This document shows positions 51,817-61,003 of a DNA stretch of 64,000 bases, in pieces (positions within the stretch are counted from its first letter, which is position 1; the number at the start of each line of letters is the position of its first letter). Below the pieces are notes generated by a model, which worked only from the letters and a program-made list of their open reading frames with translations, was not told the origin of the DNA and did not search any database. The stretch lies in assembly GCF_019396345.1 (NCBI RefSeq), contig NZ_JAHKRM010000009.1, positions 124,001 through 188,000 on the forward strand, read 5' to 3'. Source of the stretch: Nonomuraea guangzhouensis (lineage in GTDB: Bacteria > Actinomycetota > Actinomycetes > Streptosporangiales > Streptosporangiaceae). Position numbers and translations under genes: made by a program.

Positions 51817-51864
51817 ATTTGTTGGGAGGCTCTCAGCTGCACGACCGAACCGAATGGAGCGAAT

Positions 51865-52266
51865 GTGGCAATAGAGCGAACCGCGGTCAACCCGTGGGCA
51901 TGGTCGGTGGAGATGGGGTACAACCAGGGTGAGATCGTCTCCGGGAACACCCGGACCCTGTACTGCTCCGGGCAGACCGCGATGAGTGGCGACGGCAAGC
52001 CGCAGCATGCCGACGACATGGCGGCGCAGTTGGCGCTGAGCCTTGACAACCTGGAGGCCGTGCTCGGCGAGGCCGGCATGTCCTTCGCGAACCTCGTCCG
52101 GCTCAACGTCTACACCACCGACGTCGATCGGCTCTTCGAGCACTACGGGGTGCTGGCGTCGCGGTTGGGCGCGGCCGGGGTGACACCGTCCACCACGATG
52201 CTCGGGGTGACCCGGCTGGCGATCCCCGACCTGATGGTGGAGCTCGAGGGAACCGCCGTCGCGTGA
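51865..52266 (+). CDS. RidA/YjgF-family protein
   Basis: 133 residues from the GTG at 51865 after GGAGCGA. The ATG-like start at 51814 lies in the operator and is rejected. YjgF features: TLYCSGQTAMSGDGKPQHAD, LALSLDNLEAVLGEAGMSFA, NLVRLNVYTTDVDRLFEHYG and TTMLGVTRLAIPDLMVELEG. The usual catalytic Arg of PxR is replaced (STTMLGV), so it is a divergent RidA member. Likely repressed by the adjacent WYL regulator. Confidence 0.88.
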   Translation: MAIERTAVNPWAWSVEMGYNQGEIVSGNTRTLYCSGQTAMSGDGKPQHADDMAAQLALSLDNLEAVLGEAGMSFANLVRLNVYTTDVDRLFEHYGVLASRLGAAGVTPSTTMLGVTRLAIPDLMVELEGTAVA

Positions 52267-52334
52267 TGTGACCTCGCCGCCTCCGGCAGGCCTGCCGGAG
52301 GCGGCACGAGCAGTAGGCGGGTAGGTGATTTCCG

Positions 52335-52820
52335 GTGCTCCGGGTGGTGACAATCGGCGTCTATGGCTTCGACGACGAGTCCTTCCTGCGACGACTGCGG
52401 CACGCGGACGTTCGTCTGCTGCTCGACGTACGCCAGCGCCGCGGTGTCCGCGGACCCGAGTACGCCTGGGCGAACTCACGCCGGCTGCAGGCGGCCCTCG
52501 CCCATGCCCGGATCGCCTACGAACACCACCCCGAGCTCGCCCCGACCACCGAGCTACGCCAGCTCCAGTACGCCGAGGATGACCGCCAAGGGGTCGGCAA
52601 GCGCACGCGCCGCGAACTCGCCGCCGAGTTCGCCCGCCGCTACACCACCGAGATCCTCGACCGCGCCGACCTCACGCCGATCGTGTCGGAGCTGCCGAGC
52701 AGCGGGACCGCGGCGCTGCTCTGTGTCGAGCGCGACCCCGAGGCCTGCCACCGCTCGTTGATCGCCCAGCGGCTGACCGAGCAGCACCACGTCACGATCG
52801 AGCACCTGCGCCCGTTGTGA
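52335..52820 (+). CDS. DUF488-family protein
   Basis: 161 residues from a GTG; a GTG at 52344 is an alternative. DUF488 pattern: TIGVYGFDDESFLRRLRHAD at the start, LLLDVRQRRGVRGPEYAWAN, and the C-terminal cysteine motif LLCVERDPEACHRSLIAQRL. Function unknown; the conserved Cys-His region suggests metal or redox chemistry. Monocistronic and convergent with the next gene. Confidence 0.87.
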   Translation: MLRVVTIGVYGFDDESFLRRLRHADVRLLLDVRQRRGVRGPEYAWANSRRLQAALAHARIAYEHHPELAPTTELRQLQYAEDDRQGVGKRTRRELAAEFARRYTTEILDRADLTPIVSELPSSGTAALLCVERDPEACHRSLIAQRLTEQHHVTIEHLRPL

Positions 52821-52847
52821 CGGCGGCGGGAGCATCGTGGCCGCGCG

Positions 52848-54107
52848 TCAGCCCCCGCCTGGTGAGTCGATCGGCCGGCCGGTGATGGCCTGATCCTGCC
52901 GCTGGAGGATCGCCCCGAACTCCTGGAGGTCGTCGTAGTTGCTGAGGACGACGCCGACCCAACCGGAGTCCAGGTAGATGGTCCAGCTGGCGCTGACACC
53001 GCCGCTGCCGCCGCCGCGGTTGAACACCCACTGGCCGTTGACGATGTGGAGCGGACCCACGTACGCCTTGAACGCCGGGGCGCCGAGTCGGTCACCGGGG
53101 CCGGGGAGCTTGGCCCCGGTGTACAGGTCGGCGTAGGGCCGGTCCAGCACCGTGCCGGAGCTCAGCGCGTGCGCGAACCGGGCCAGGTCCGGAGCGGTGG
53201 CGAAGACATCGTGGATGAAGCCGCGGCCCGGATTCTCGTTCGGTCCCTGCTGGCTAAGGCTGTCCTTGTCCAGGTTGCGGACGGCGTCCACCCGGCTGCC
53301 GTCGGGCTGCCGCATGTACGGATGCGCGATGTGCTCGTCGGTGAGCCACTGCGTCCTGGTGTAGTACGCCGAGCCGCGCATGCCGGCGCGTCCGAAGACG
53401 TGCTCGTGCATGTAGTCCCAGTACGTCGTGCCGGTCACGGCCTCCACGATCTGCGCGGCGATGGCGCCGGCGACGGCGCCGCCGGCGGTGTGGCCGCTGG
53501 AACCCGCGCCGGGGACCCCCACCAGCCTCGCCTGCCGGGCCCACTGCCGGTTGTACTCGTGCACCTCTTCCCGGCTGTTGAAGACGCGATGCACGTCCAG
53601 CTCCGGCGCGTCCATCCAGGACGTGCCGATGATCAGGTGGTGGATGGTCACCTTCTCGGCGATGTCCGTGGCGATGCCGTCCAGGTAGGTGCCCACCGTG
53701 TCCGACAGCTTCACCTCGCCGCGCTGCACCAACTGCAGGACCGCCACAGGCAGGAACGGCCCGCCCGCCGAGGAAAGATGGAATGCGACGTTCTCGTGGT
53801 TGCGGATCCCTCTTTCCTTGTCGGCCATGCCGTAGCTGCGCGACAGCACCGTCCGGCCCCGGTACGACAGCAGCACCACGCCGGAGAACTTGTCCTGTGC
53901 GGCAAGCTTCGTCACGAACCGGTCGTAGGCCCCGCCGGGCAGGGTGTCCGGCGGGATCCGGTCCTGCCCGGCCGTCTCGGACGCGGCGGCGGGGGCGGTG
54001 CCGGCGCCTAACAGCGGGGTGCCGACCGCCACCACACCGGCGGCGGCCAGCCCGCTCCATCCGAGCAGCCGCCGCCGCTCGACACCACGGACGGAATCCG
54101 AGTCCAT
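52848..54107 (-). CDS. Secreted serine-hydrolase (class C beta-lactamase/DD-peptidase-fold) protein, motifs degenerate
   Basis: 419 residues with a twin-arginine-like leader (MDSDSVRGVERRRLLGWSGL then a hydrophobic core to AGTAPAAA). The beta-lactamase-family fold is clear (FSGVVLLSYRGRTVLSRSYG, LQLVQRGEVKLSDTVGTYLD, IHHLIIGTSWMD, YWDYMHEHVFGRAGMRGSAY). The first active-site motif, normally SxxK, reads SAGG, and YxN reads SSG, so the nucleophile-activating residues are gone. It may be a binding protein. Its leader is nearly identical in DNA to the start of the racemase-like gene at 28833. Confidence 0.82.
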   Translation of the reverse strand: MDSDSVRGVERRRLLGWSGLAAAGVVAVGTPLLGAGTAPAAASETAGQDRIPPDTLPGGAYDRFVTKLAAQDKFSGVVLLSYRGRTVLSRSYGMADKERGIRNHENVAFHLSSAGGPFLPVAVLQLVQRGEVKLSDTVGTYLDGIATDIAEKVTIHHLIIGTSWMDAPELDVHRVFNSREEVHEYNRQWARQARLVGVPGAGSSGHTAGGAVAGAIAAQIVEAVTGTTYWDYMHEHVFGRAGMRGSAYYTRTQWLTDEHIAHPYMRQPDGSRVDAVRNLDKDSLSQQGPNENPGRGFIHDVFATAPDLARFAHALSSGTVLDRPYADLYTGAKLPGPGDRLGAPAFKAYVGPLHIVNGQWVFNRGGGSGGVSASWTIYLDSGWVGVVLSNYDDLQEFGAILQRQDQAITGRPIDSPGGG

Positions 54108-54290
54108 GTCATCGCCCTCCCCGCGCGAGGCAGGAGGCGAGTGCTCGTGGAGGGACGCGATGGTCCCGCGCGCTGTTGGTCATGGCTGCGATACTTCGTC
54201 GCGAGTGTCATCGGCCCGTACGCCTGATGTGATCGTTTCTCGACAACCCCTGATCTCGACCGGGACTCCGCGTCAGTGGGAGGTCGCGGG

Positions 54291-54878
54291 TCACGGGCGG
54301 CGGATGCGGTAGCGCAGGTGCGTGACGTGCTGCGTGAGGTCCTCGACCTGCGGCGTGGTCAACACGCGGACCGGGTCGAGTTCGATGTGCTCGGCCGGCA
54401 GGTCGTCGAACAGCCGCCGGCCCTGCCCGAGCAGGACCGGTACAACGTGTAGTTCCAGCTCGTCGAGCTGCCCTGCCCGCAGCAGCGCCTGCGCCGCCCC
54501 GGCACCGTGCACCATCACGTCGCCGTCCCCGGCCGCCGCGCGGGCCTGTGCGGCGCACTCGTGGACGTCGGTGACGTAGCGGACGCTGCCCGGCGGCGGG
54601 TCGTCCGGGACGTCGTGGGTCAGGACGAAGACGGGGACGCCGTCGTGATGGTCGCCCTGCCAGCGGTCGGCGTGCTCGTAGGTGCGGCGGCCGGCGATGA
54701 CGGCGCGGGTGGCCAGCACCTCGGTGTAGACCTGTCCGCTGGGTCCCGGGGCGTTGCGCCGGTCAAGCCAGTTGAAGAGCCGGAACCCGCCGACTCCCAT
54801 CGGGGCGTCCGGGCTGTCCTGCGGCCCGGTGACGTAACCGTCCAGGGACATGGTCATGTACAGCCGGATGAGCGCCAT
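54291..54878 (-). CDS. Dihydrofolate reductase-family (RibD C-terminal) protein
   Basis: 195 residues. DHFR/RibD_C fold: LIRLYMTMSLDGYVTGPQDS at the start, VIAGRRTYEHADRWQGDHHD, VMVHGAGAAQALLRAGQLDE then LELHVVPVLLGQGRRLFDDL. It likely reduces an unknown substrate with NADPH. It lies 4 bp after a paralogue on the same strand, so the two were made by tandem duplication and are co-transcribed. Confidence 0.9.
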   Translation of the reverse strand: MALIRLYMTMSLDGYVTGPQDSPDAPMGVGGFRLFNWLDRRNAPGPSGQVYTEVLATRAVIAGRRTYEHADRWQGDHHDGVPVFVLTHDVPDDPPPGSVRYVTDVHECAAQARAAAGDGDVMVHGAGAAQALLRAGQLDELELHVVPVLLGQGRRLFDDLPAEHIELDPVRVLTTPQVEDLTQHVTHLRYRIRRP

Positions 54879-54882
54879 CGCG

Positions 54883-55485
54883 TCAGCCCCCCGTCCTCAC
54901 GCGGTAGCGCAGGTGCGCCACGCCCGGACCGTCCGCGGCACGGAGCAGTTCGAGCTCGATGTGGTCGGGCGGCATGTCCTCGAAGAGCGGTTCACCCTGT
55001 CCGATCAGGACCGGGACCAGGTGAATCTGCAGTTCGTCGAGGACGCCGGCGGCAAGTGCCAGTTGAGCGGTGCGGGCTCCGTGGACCAGTACGTCCTTGT
55101 CGCCGGCCACGTCCTTGGCCATGTTCATCGCGGCCGTTACATCGCTCACATAGGTGACCCCGGGCCATCGCAGCTCGGGATCGGGCTGATGACGGCTCAG
55201 AACGAAGATCGGCACGCCATCGTGATGGTCGCCGCCCCAGCCGTCGGCGAGCTCGAACGTCCGCCGGCCGACGACGACCGCCCCGGTGGCCATGACCTCG
55301 TCCATGACCTCACGGTTCACGCCCGCCAGCTGGTCGAGGTCTCTCCTGTGATCGGCGTCGGCATCCGGCAGAAACCACTCATGCAACCGATGCCCTTTGT
55401 CACCGAGCCCGTTGCCCGGCGCCACGTTCGGCCCGGCGATGAACCCGTCCACCGACATCGACATGTACAGCACGGCCTTACTCAC
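54883..55485 (-). CDS. Dihydrofolate reductase-family (RibD C-terminal) protein
   Basis: 200 residues, paralogue of the downstream gene (shared GRRTxExADxWxGDHHDGVP and LDELxxHxVPVLxGQGxxLF). Motifs: VLYMSMSVDGFIAGPNVAPG, VVVGRRTFELADGWGGDHHD, VLVHGARTAQLALAAGVLDE. NADPH-dependent reductase fold, substrate unknown. First of a two-gene unit; a YceI gene lies 42 bp further upstream on the same strand. Confidence 0.9.
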   Translation of the reverse strand: MSKAVLYMSMSVDGFIAGPNVAPGNGLGDKGHRLHEWFLPDADADHRRDLDQLAGVNREVMDEVMATGAVVVGRRTFELADGWGGDHHDGVPIFVLSRHQPDPELRWPGVTYVSDVTAAMNMAKDVAGDKDVLVHGARTAQLALAAGVLDELQIHLVPVLIGQGEPLFEDMPPDHIELELLRAADGPGVAHLRYRVRTGG

Positions 55486-55527
55486 GTTTCCGGTCCTTTC
55501 AGTACGTCCAACGGGGTGCCACGGGAG

Positions 55528-56085
55528 TCATCGCGGGTCCGATTCGGTGGTCGTGAACTCGATCTCGATGGCGATCTCGATGGTGTCGGCGACCACGACG
55601 TTGCCGGCGCCGAAGGCGAGCTGAATGTCGACGCCGAACGCGGCGCGGCTGATGGTGGTGGTCGCCGAGAACCCGGTCCGCTCCGCGCCGGACGGGTCGT
55701 CGACGACGCCGAGGAACTCGGCCTCCATCTCGACGGTCCTGGTGACACCGTGCAGGGTCAACTCGCCCACCAGGATGAAGGTCTCGCCGTCGAAGCCGCG
55801 GACCTCGGTCGAGGTGAACTCGATCTGCGGGTACTTCTCCACGTCCAGGAAATCAGCCGACCGGATGTGCTGGTCGCGCTGTTCGTTCCCGGTGTGCACC
55901 GAGGCGGGGTCGATGAGGGCGGTCACCCGGCCGCCGCCCTCGCCGACGGTCAGCGCCGCCGAGGCGAGCGCGAACTTCCCCCTGATCTTGCCGACGCCCA
56001 TGTGGCGGACCTTGAACGAGATGTCGGAATGAACGGGATCGCCGACCCAGGTGCCGGCGGTGAGGGTGCTATCGACGGTGATCAT
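55528..56085 (-). CDS. YceI-family lipid-binding protein
   Basis: 185 residues. YceI barrel: TWVGDPVHSDISFKVRHMGV, KIRGKFALASAALTVGEGG, SADFLDVEKYPQIEFTSTEV, LVGELTLHGVTRTVEMEAEF and the late SRAAFGVD. The family binds polyisoprenoids or amphiphilic chains. No signal peptide here, so it is cytoplasmic. Probably transcribed with the two RibD-C genes. Confidence 0.92.
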   Translation of the reverse strand: MITVDSTLTAGTWVGDPVHSDISFKVRHMGVGKIRGKFALASAALTVGEGGGRVTALIDPASVHTGNEQRDQHIRSADFLDVEKYPQIEFTSTEVRGFDGETFILVGELTLHGVTRTVEMEAEFLGVVDDPSGAERTGFSATTTISRAAFGVDIQLAFGAGNVVVADTIEIAIEIEFTTTESDPR

Positions 56086-56218
56086 GGCGTTGGACTCCCT
56101 TTGTACGGCCCGGCCTGCCCGGGCGAATACTGATATGCGCCCAGCATGCGAGATTGTCCAGCGGGGTTGAATCCCAGATTTCTGGGATGATGCCGCCGAC
56201 CGTCATAAAATCCCGACC

Positions 56219-57340
56219 ATGGTCAACGCGATGGCGGCGCATGCGCGCGTCCGCGAAGAAATCGTCAGGCTGGCTCACCGAGGGTTGTCCGTGCCGGAGT
56301 TCTCGCGGGCCGTCGGCGACGCCTTGGGCCGGGCCGTGCCCGCCGAAGGCACCTGCCTGATGACGACCGACCCGGCGACCATGCTCCCGACCGCCGAGTT
56401 CGTGGAGAACGGCCTGCCCGCGGCAGAGCTGCTCCGGCTCGTGGAGATCGAGGTGCGTGAGCCGGACTTCAACACGTGGGTACAGCTCGCCCAGGCCGAC
56501 CGCCCGGCCGGCAGTCTGAGCGAAGCCACCGCCGGTGACCTCGACCGTAGCCTGCGCCAGCGGGAGATCCGTCGCCCCGGAGGATTCTCCGACGAGTTGC
56601 GGGTGGTGCTCGCCGGCAGCACGGGGACATGGGGGCAGCTGACCGTGTTCCGGGAGGCGAAGCGCCCGTACTTCTCCTTGGCCGAGGTGGAGTTCGTATC
56701 GTCGATCGCCCCCCTGATCACCGATGGACTACGGCGCGGCCTGTTGCTCGGTGACGCACAGGCCGCCGACGACGACGTCGGTCTGCTGGTTCTCGACGCC
56801 GATGACGGCGTGCGCATGTCCAACAAGGCAGCGGATCGTTGGCTGGACGAGCTTGGCACCGGTGACAGAGCGGGCGCTCGGCTGCCGCTGGTGGTCTCCG
56901 CTGTCGCCCGCCAGGCCCGTTCCCTCTGCGGCCCGGCAACGAGTACGGCACCTGCGCCGACCGATCTCCGGCCGGCCAGGGCCCGAGCGCGCACCCGGGC
57001 CGGTCAGTGGCTGATCGTCCGAGGCTCGCTGCTGAGTGACGGTCCGGAACCGCAGGTCGCGGTGATGCTGGAAGTCGCTCGCCCCGCCGAGATGGCGCCC
57101 CTGATGGTCGATGCCTACGGCTTCACCGACAGCGAGCGCCGGGTCACCGAGCTGGTGGCCAAGGGCTTGTCCACCAAGCAGATCGCCGGTCGGCTGCACG
57201 TGTCGTCGTACACCGTGCAGGACCACCTGAAGTCGATCTTCGCCAAGTCGGGCACCGGTTCACGCGGCGACCTGATCGCCCGGCTGTTCCTCGATCACCA
57301 TGCCGTCTCCTTGACGTCGGGAGTCGCGGCACACACGTGA
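56219..57340 (+). CDS. LuxR-family regulator with N-terminal GAF-like sensor
   Basis: 373 residues. The N-terminal region of about 170 residues (SVPEFSRAVGDALGRAVPAE, LRVVLAGSTGTWGQLTVFRE) has GAF-like spacing. A PAS-like stretch follows at about 180-290. C-terminal LuxR HTH: FTDSERRVTELVAKGLSTKQ then IAGRLHVSSYTVQDHLKSIF and AKSG. It probably senses a small ligand and is divergent from YceI. It ends before a strong hairpin. Confidence 0.88.
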   Translation: MVNAMAAHARVREEIVRLAHRGLSVPEFSRAVGDALGRAVPAEGTCLMTTDPATMLPTAEFVENGLPAAELLRLVEIEVREPDFNTWVQLAQADRPAGSLSEATAGDLDRSLRQREIRRPGGFSDELRVVLAGSTGTWGQLTVFREAKRPYFSLAEVEFVSSIAPLITDGLRRGLLLGDAQAADDDVGLLVLDADDGVRMSNKAADRWLDELGTGDRAGARLPLVVSAVARQARSLCGPATSTAPAPTDLRPARARARTRAGQWLIVRGSLLSDGPEPQVAVMLEVARPAEMAPLMVDAYGFTDSERRVTELVAKGLSTKQIAGRLHVSSYTVQDHLKSIFAKSGTGSRGDLIARLFLDHHAVSLTSGVAAHT

Positions 57341-57445
57341 AGGCCAGGTTTCCCAGGACAGTGGGGTAAGTGCGGCCGCGGTGGGATGGCTGCTGGTTGT
57401 GTTCCAGGCGGTCTCGGTGTTGACCAGCCTGGGTCAGCCGCACAG

Positions 57446-57482
57446 CCCGGCCGGTGCGCCCCACTGGCGCACCGGCCGGGCC
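57446..57482. terminator. Strong bidirectional hairpin terminator
   Basis: GCCCGGCCGGTGCGCC and GGCGCACCGGCCGGGC form a perfect 16-bp stem with a CCACT loop, 4 bp before the convergent secreted-protein stop. Confidence 0.85.
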
Positions 57483-57486
57483 CTGG

Positions 57487-58455
57487 CTAGCGGACGGTGA
57501 CGCGGTCGCCCGGCGGCGCCGACACCGGCGAGTGGGCGACCAGGTACGTCGCGAGCGCCCCGGTGTCGTCGGGACCGCTCGTGTACGTGGTCGTCCCCTC
57601 CCAGCGCGGCCAGCCGTCGAATCCGGCGATAAGGCTCCAGCCGCCCGCGACCCTGATCTCCTGTGTGTCGGTCACCGGAGCCCCGTCGAGCGTCATCGAC
57701 AGGACTTTCCCGCTGCCGAGGGTGTAGCGCAGCCCGGCCGACGGGGTCAGCACCCAACCGGCCGGGTTTGGTGTGGCCAGCAGCTTCTTGAGCTGGCCGC
57801 CGGTCATTGTCTGCACGTTGATGGCCAGCCCCGCGGGCTGCGCGTTCGACAGCTGCTCGAAGCCGATCGGTCCGGCCGGCAGGTCCGCCCTGACGTCGTA
57901 CCTGTTGACGAGCGCGACCTGCGCGCCGGACCGGGCCCGCACCGACGCGAGCTGCGCATCGGCCGCCAGTTCGGCCAGCGGGCCGCCGCTCGCCGTGCGG
58001 GTGATGTCCTCGGCGGCGACGCCGAACGTCTCACCGGGTGGCGGAGTGCCGCACTTGAAGTAGTAGAGGACGTTGGACCGCAGGCCGTCGGGCTGGTTGA
58101 CCTCGATTTGGACCGCGTAGTCCCGCGAGTCCGGCGTCCATTCCCACGAGACTGTCTCCAGTACGGCCTGGTAGACGAGGCCGCGTTCGGCGGGCACGGT
58201 GAGTGTCTTCCACTCCTGGGTGCCCACGAGGCGGTACTCGATCGTCTGCGCGCCCGCGGGCAGCCCCTCGAAGTAGCCGTGAACGTCGAAGGTGACCGGG
58301 CACTTCGACGCGGTGGTGCGCTCGAAGACGATGTCCAGCTTGCTTACCGCGTTCGTCGCGGCGGCCTGCGCCCCCGTAGCGAGGAGGCCGAGAGCCAGGG
58401 CCACGACGGCTACCAGCCCTCCCAGGCGACGTCGTGCCGAAGTCGATAAACCCAA
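57487..58455 (-). CDS. Secreted protein with isolated 5'-nucleotidase C-terminal-like domain
   Basis: 322 residues. Signal peptide about 1-32 (GLVAVVALALGLLATGAQAA). A beta-rich region follows (YRLVGTQEWKTLTVPAERGL, residues about 40-140). The C-terminal half then reads GGPLAELAADAQLASVRARS, ALVNRYDVRADLPAGPIGFE, LTPSAGLRYTL and LIAGFDGW, matching the substrate-binding C-terminal domain of 5'-nucleotidases. The N-terminal metallophosphatase domain is absent, so it cannot hydrolyse nucleotides alone. It may bind nucleotides or nucleosides. Monocistronic. Confidence 0.7.
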   Translation of the reverse strand: MGLSTSARRRLGGLVAVVALALGLLATGAQAAATNAVSKLDIVFERTTASKCPVTFDVHGYFEGLPAGAQTIEYRLVGTQEWKTLTVPAERGLVYQAVLETVSWEWTPDSRDYAVQIEVNQPDGLRSNVLYYFKCGTPPPGETFGVAAEDITRTASGGPLAELAADAQLASVRARSGAQVALVNRYDVRADLPAGPIGFEQLSNAQPAGLAINVQTMTGGQLKKLLATPNPAGWVLTPSAGLRYTLGSGKVLSMTLDGAPVTDTQEIRVAGGWSLIAGFDGWPRWEGTTTYTSGPDDTGALATYLVAHSPVSAPPGDRVTVR

Positions 58456-58740
58456 AGGGATTCCTTTCTCGTGATCTTCGTAGCGGACAGATTCGATGGA
58501 GGCGACAAGATCCTTGATCGTTCACGCCTTCTCAGAATGGCGACCCGTTGGGCGGAGTGGTCGATATAAGTATCGAACACATCTTCATAGATAGACGCGA
58601 GATTTATGGACTTGAGGATCTATGCTGCCACTAGATCGAACACTATATCGAGATCACCCTCGCGCGCCAGCCCAGTGTTGGGATCGTGGTCATATTCCAA
58701 CGAGACTTCTCGATAAGCGCTGAGCCGCAGGTCAGCGGGG
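58456..58740. other. AT-rich intergenic region with short repeats
   Basis: Lower GC than surroundings. CGATA-TAAG-TATCG (58562-58575) is an inverted repeat and ATCGAACAC occurs at 58572 and 58635. No gene is recognised. It may hold the promoter of the secreted protein and the edge of a mobile element. Confidence 0.4.
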
Positions 58741-58741
58741 T

Positions 58742-59077
58742 TCATCTCGGGCGGTCCAGCCGTGTTTGGCGGCCGTCACCCGAGCATCGCTGCAAGTCGA
58801 CCTACTTGCCGCCCACGAACGCGCCGTCCGACTCAACGTCCGCGTCCAACAGCTTGAGAAACGCCTGTCCGAGCTGCTCGGCGAGCATGTCTGGCGCGAG
58901 TCCGGGCTCGGCGCGCCCACCGACATCGACGCCCTCAACCAACAGGTCACTCATCTGGAGCAGCAGGCCATAGAACTGCGCCTCCAACTCGAAGAACGCG
59001 ACGACGACCTCGTCGCCGCTCGCGCCACCAACCGTGAACTCATGGCCCAGCTCAACCAATCGGACGCACGCCAGTGA
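58742..59077 (+). pseudogene. DUF6262/TnpC-like coiled-coil remnant
   Basis: The frame, with no good start (TTG 58766 possible), reads SLQVDLLAAHERAVRLNVRV, LEKRLSELLGEHVW and a long Gln/Glu/Leu coiled coil (LNQQVTHLEQQAIELRLQLE). This is the C-terminal part of the small TnpC-like proteins that accompany tyrosine-recombinase transposons. The N-terminal HTH half is absent. Confidence 0.55.
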
Positions 59078-59270
59078 CAGGACAATCGCTGTATTCACCC
59101 GGTCGTTGGGCGAACTCCTGAACGTCGCCTGTGAGTCAGCGCACTGAGGACCTCGAGGACGAAGGGCGACTCTGATGGTCGGAACATCGGACAGGGTGCA
59201 GCACCAGGTGCCGCCTGCCATGCGGAAAATGCAAGGCTCGCGAGCGGGTTGGTGACCTACCGTGCCGTGA

Positions 59271-60173
59271 GTGAAGGATCACATTCCCCAAGCAGTTCTG
59301 GATGCGGTACTGGGCCGCCCCGGAGGCTCGCTCGTGTGGTGCCGAAGCGAACCGATCATCGGCAGTTCCGGGGCCGCCACCGGCGCTGTGTCCAGACTGT
59401 CGGGCTTGGCACAGCTCGATCATGACCAGGTCTCCTTCACCATGATCCGCAAAGCCTGCCGACCAGTGACCACCGGACGCCACGCCGCCGGTGCCGTCGA
59501 CCCCCGGCACTGGGCCTACTGGCGGCGGGAACCTCTCGCCTATGCCAGCGGACTGCTACCGAGGGGACCAGGTCTGGCCGCCGCACGCTGCTATGGCGTT
59601 ATTGACGACATCGTCTATCTCGCCGACGTCGGCACCACCCCGCAATCCCCACACGTGGCTGCGCACCGGCTCGGCCGCTGGCAGGCCTACGCCACCGTGC
59701 CCGACGTGCCGTGGCTGTCAGGGCACCAACTCGTCCAGCGGATCGCGGTCAGTGAGCTGAGCTGGACCGGCATGGACGTGCATCCACACTTCCCGGCGTT
59801 GTGGCAGCGACGCCGGGAACTGTTGAAGCGGCTGGACCAGGTCCCTCGAGTGCTCGTGCACGGCGACTTCTCCTGCGGCAACCTCATCGCCGCCAACGAC
59901 GGTGGCGACACCGTGGTGCTGGACTGGGCGACGTTCGGGGTGGGCCCGGTGGGCGCCGATCTCGCATCACTGGCGCTGACCACGCTCGGGCGCCATATGG
60001 CCGACTACCTCGACGGGTTGGCCGGCTGCTTCGATGCCAGCGACGTTGAGCTGGGCTACCGGGGGACGCTCGCACTGACCGGAGCCGGTCGCATCCATTG
60101 GATGCTGTCGCGCGGGGTGACGCCTCCCGTCGGTTACGTCGACTTCATCACGACCGAGACCGCCTCAATGTAA
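59271..60173 (+). CDS. APH-fold phosphotransferase
   Basis: 300 residues from a GTG without an obvious ribosome site. Kinase catalytic loop VLVHGDFSCGNLIAANDGGD (Asp and Asn) and metal motif VVLDWATFGVGPVGADLASL. The N-terminal lobe is poorly conserved but has SSGAATGAVSRLSGLAQL. It phosphorylates an unknown small molecule. No co-transcribed partner; flanked by mobile-element debris. Confidence 0.8.
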   Translation: MKDHIPQAVLDAVLGRPGGSLVWCRSEPIIGSSGAATGAVSRLSGLAQLDHDQVSFTMIRKACRPVTTGRHAAGAVDPRHWAYWRREPLAYASGLLPRGPGLAAARCYGVIDDIVYLADVGTTPQSPHVAAHRLGRWQAYATVPDVPWLSGHQLVQRIAVSELSWTGMDVHPHFPALWQRRRELLKRLDQVPRVLVHGDFSCGNLIAANDGGDTVVLDWATFGVGPVGADLASLALTTLGRHMADYLDGLAGCFDASDVELGYRGTLALTGAGRIHWMLSRGVTPPVGYVDFITTETASM

Positions 60174-60373
60174 CCACCATGCCTGCGCCATCGCCGTTGC
60201 TCCCGCGCCTCGCTTCCGACACGCAGCAAGGTCATCGCACCACACGTGTCGCAGTCGCTACTGTCTTCCCCAACAGCCTCTGAGCTGCACAAACGTGAGG
60301 ATCAAATCTCCGGCGAGCGTAGCAACCCCCGGAGAAGGTATCGGTCTCCGCAAGCAGTTGAATCAGGAAGACG

Positions 60374-60928
60374 TCACGGGCGTGCCAGGCCGAGCAGCAC
60401 ACCGATCCCCTCATCCGACAGCCCCTCATAGCCCGGGACCGCGACCCGGAACTTGCTCGTGCGGACCATCACCGTCCGGTTCTGGCCGTCCTCGCCCGTG
60501 TCGAATCCCCCGGGCAGGTAGCGCAGATACTTCGGCTGGCTCAATGCGTTGACCAGCGCCGGCGGCACCCACCCCTGCAGGCGGCACCACGACAGGAACT
60601 CTCCGACCGTCCCCATGATCGCGTTCGCGATGCCCTCGCTGCGGTCGCCCTCGGCCTGCGCGAGCGCGTCCGCATCGGCTCGTCCACCAGCCAGCGCATC
60701 AATCGCCATCAACTGCGCCAGATTCGGGCTCGACCAGTCCACGCCGTACCCCAGGTAGTACTCCATCTACAAGGCGATCCGGCCCGCGTACGTCTTCACG
60801 GTGTTGAACGCCCGGCCCGCCGCGTGCAGCCCCGCCAGGTACGCGCACGCCTCGACATTCAACCCGAGGTCCTCATCGAAGACCACCACCCACTCAGGCC
60901 GGAAGTACCTAGGCAGTGCACCTGACAT
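60374..60928 (-). pseudogene. Tyrosine recombinase (phage-type integrase) with in-frame amber stop, 3' truncated
   Basis: One frame reads SGALPRYFRPEWVVVFDEDL, then ACAYLAGLHAAGRAFNTVKT and YAGRIAL, a TAG at 60767-60769, and continues MEYYLGYGVDWSSPNLAQLM, ANAIMGTVGEFLSWCRLQGW, and LSQPKYLRYLPGGFDTGEDG to 60374. This is the SAM-like N-terminal and start of the catalytic domain of a site-specific integrase. It is interrupted by one amber codon, and the R-H-R-Y catalytic half is missing. Confidence 0.75.
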
Positions 60929-61003
60929 GACTGAAGACCCTGTATATCTGTGTGGCAAGTACGCGCCAATCCTACTTATCGCACATGGCTGACTACTGAA
61001 AGT

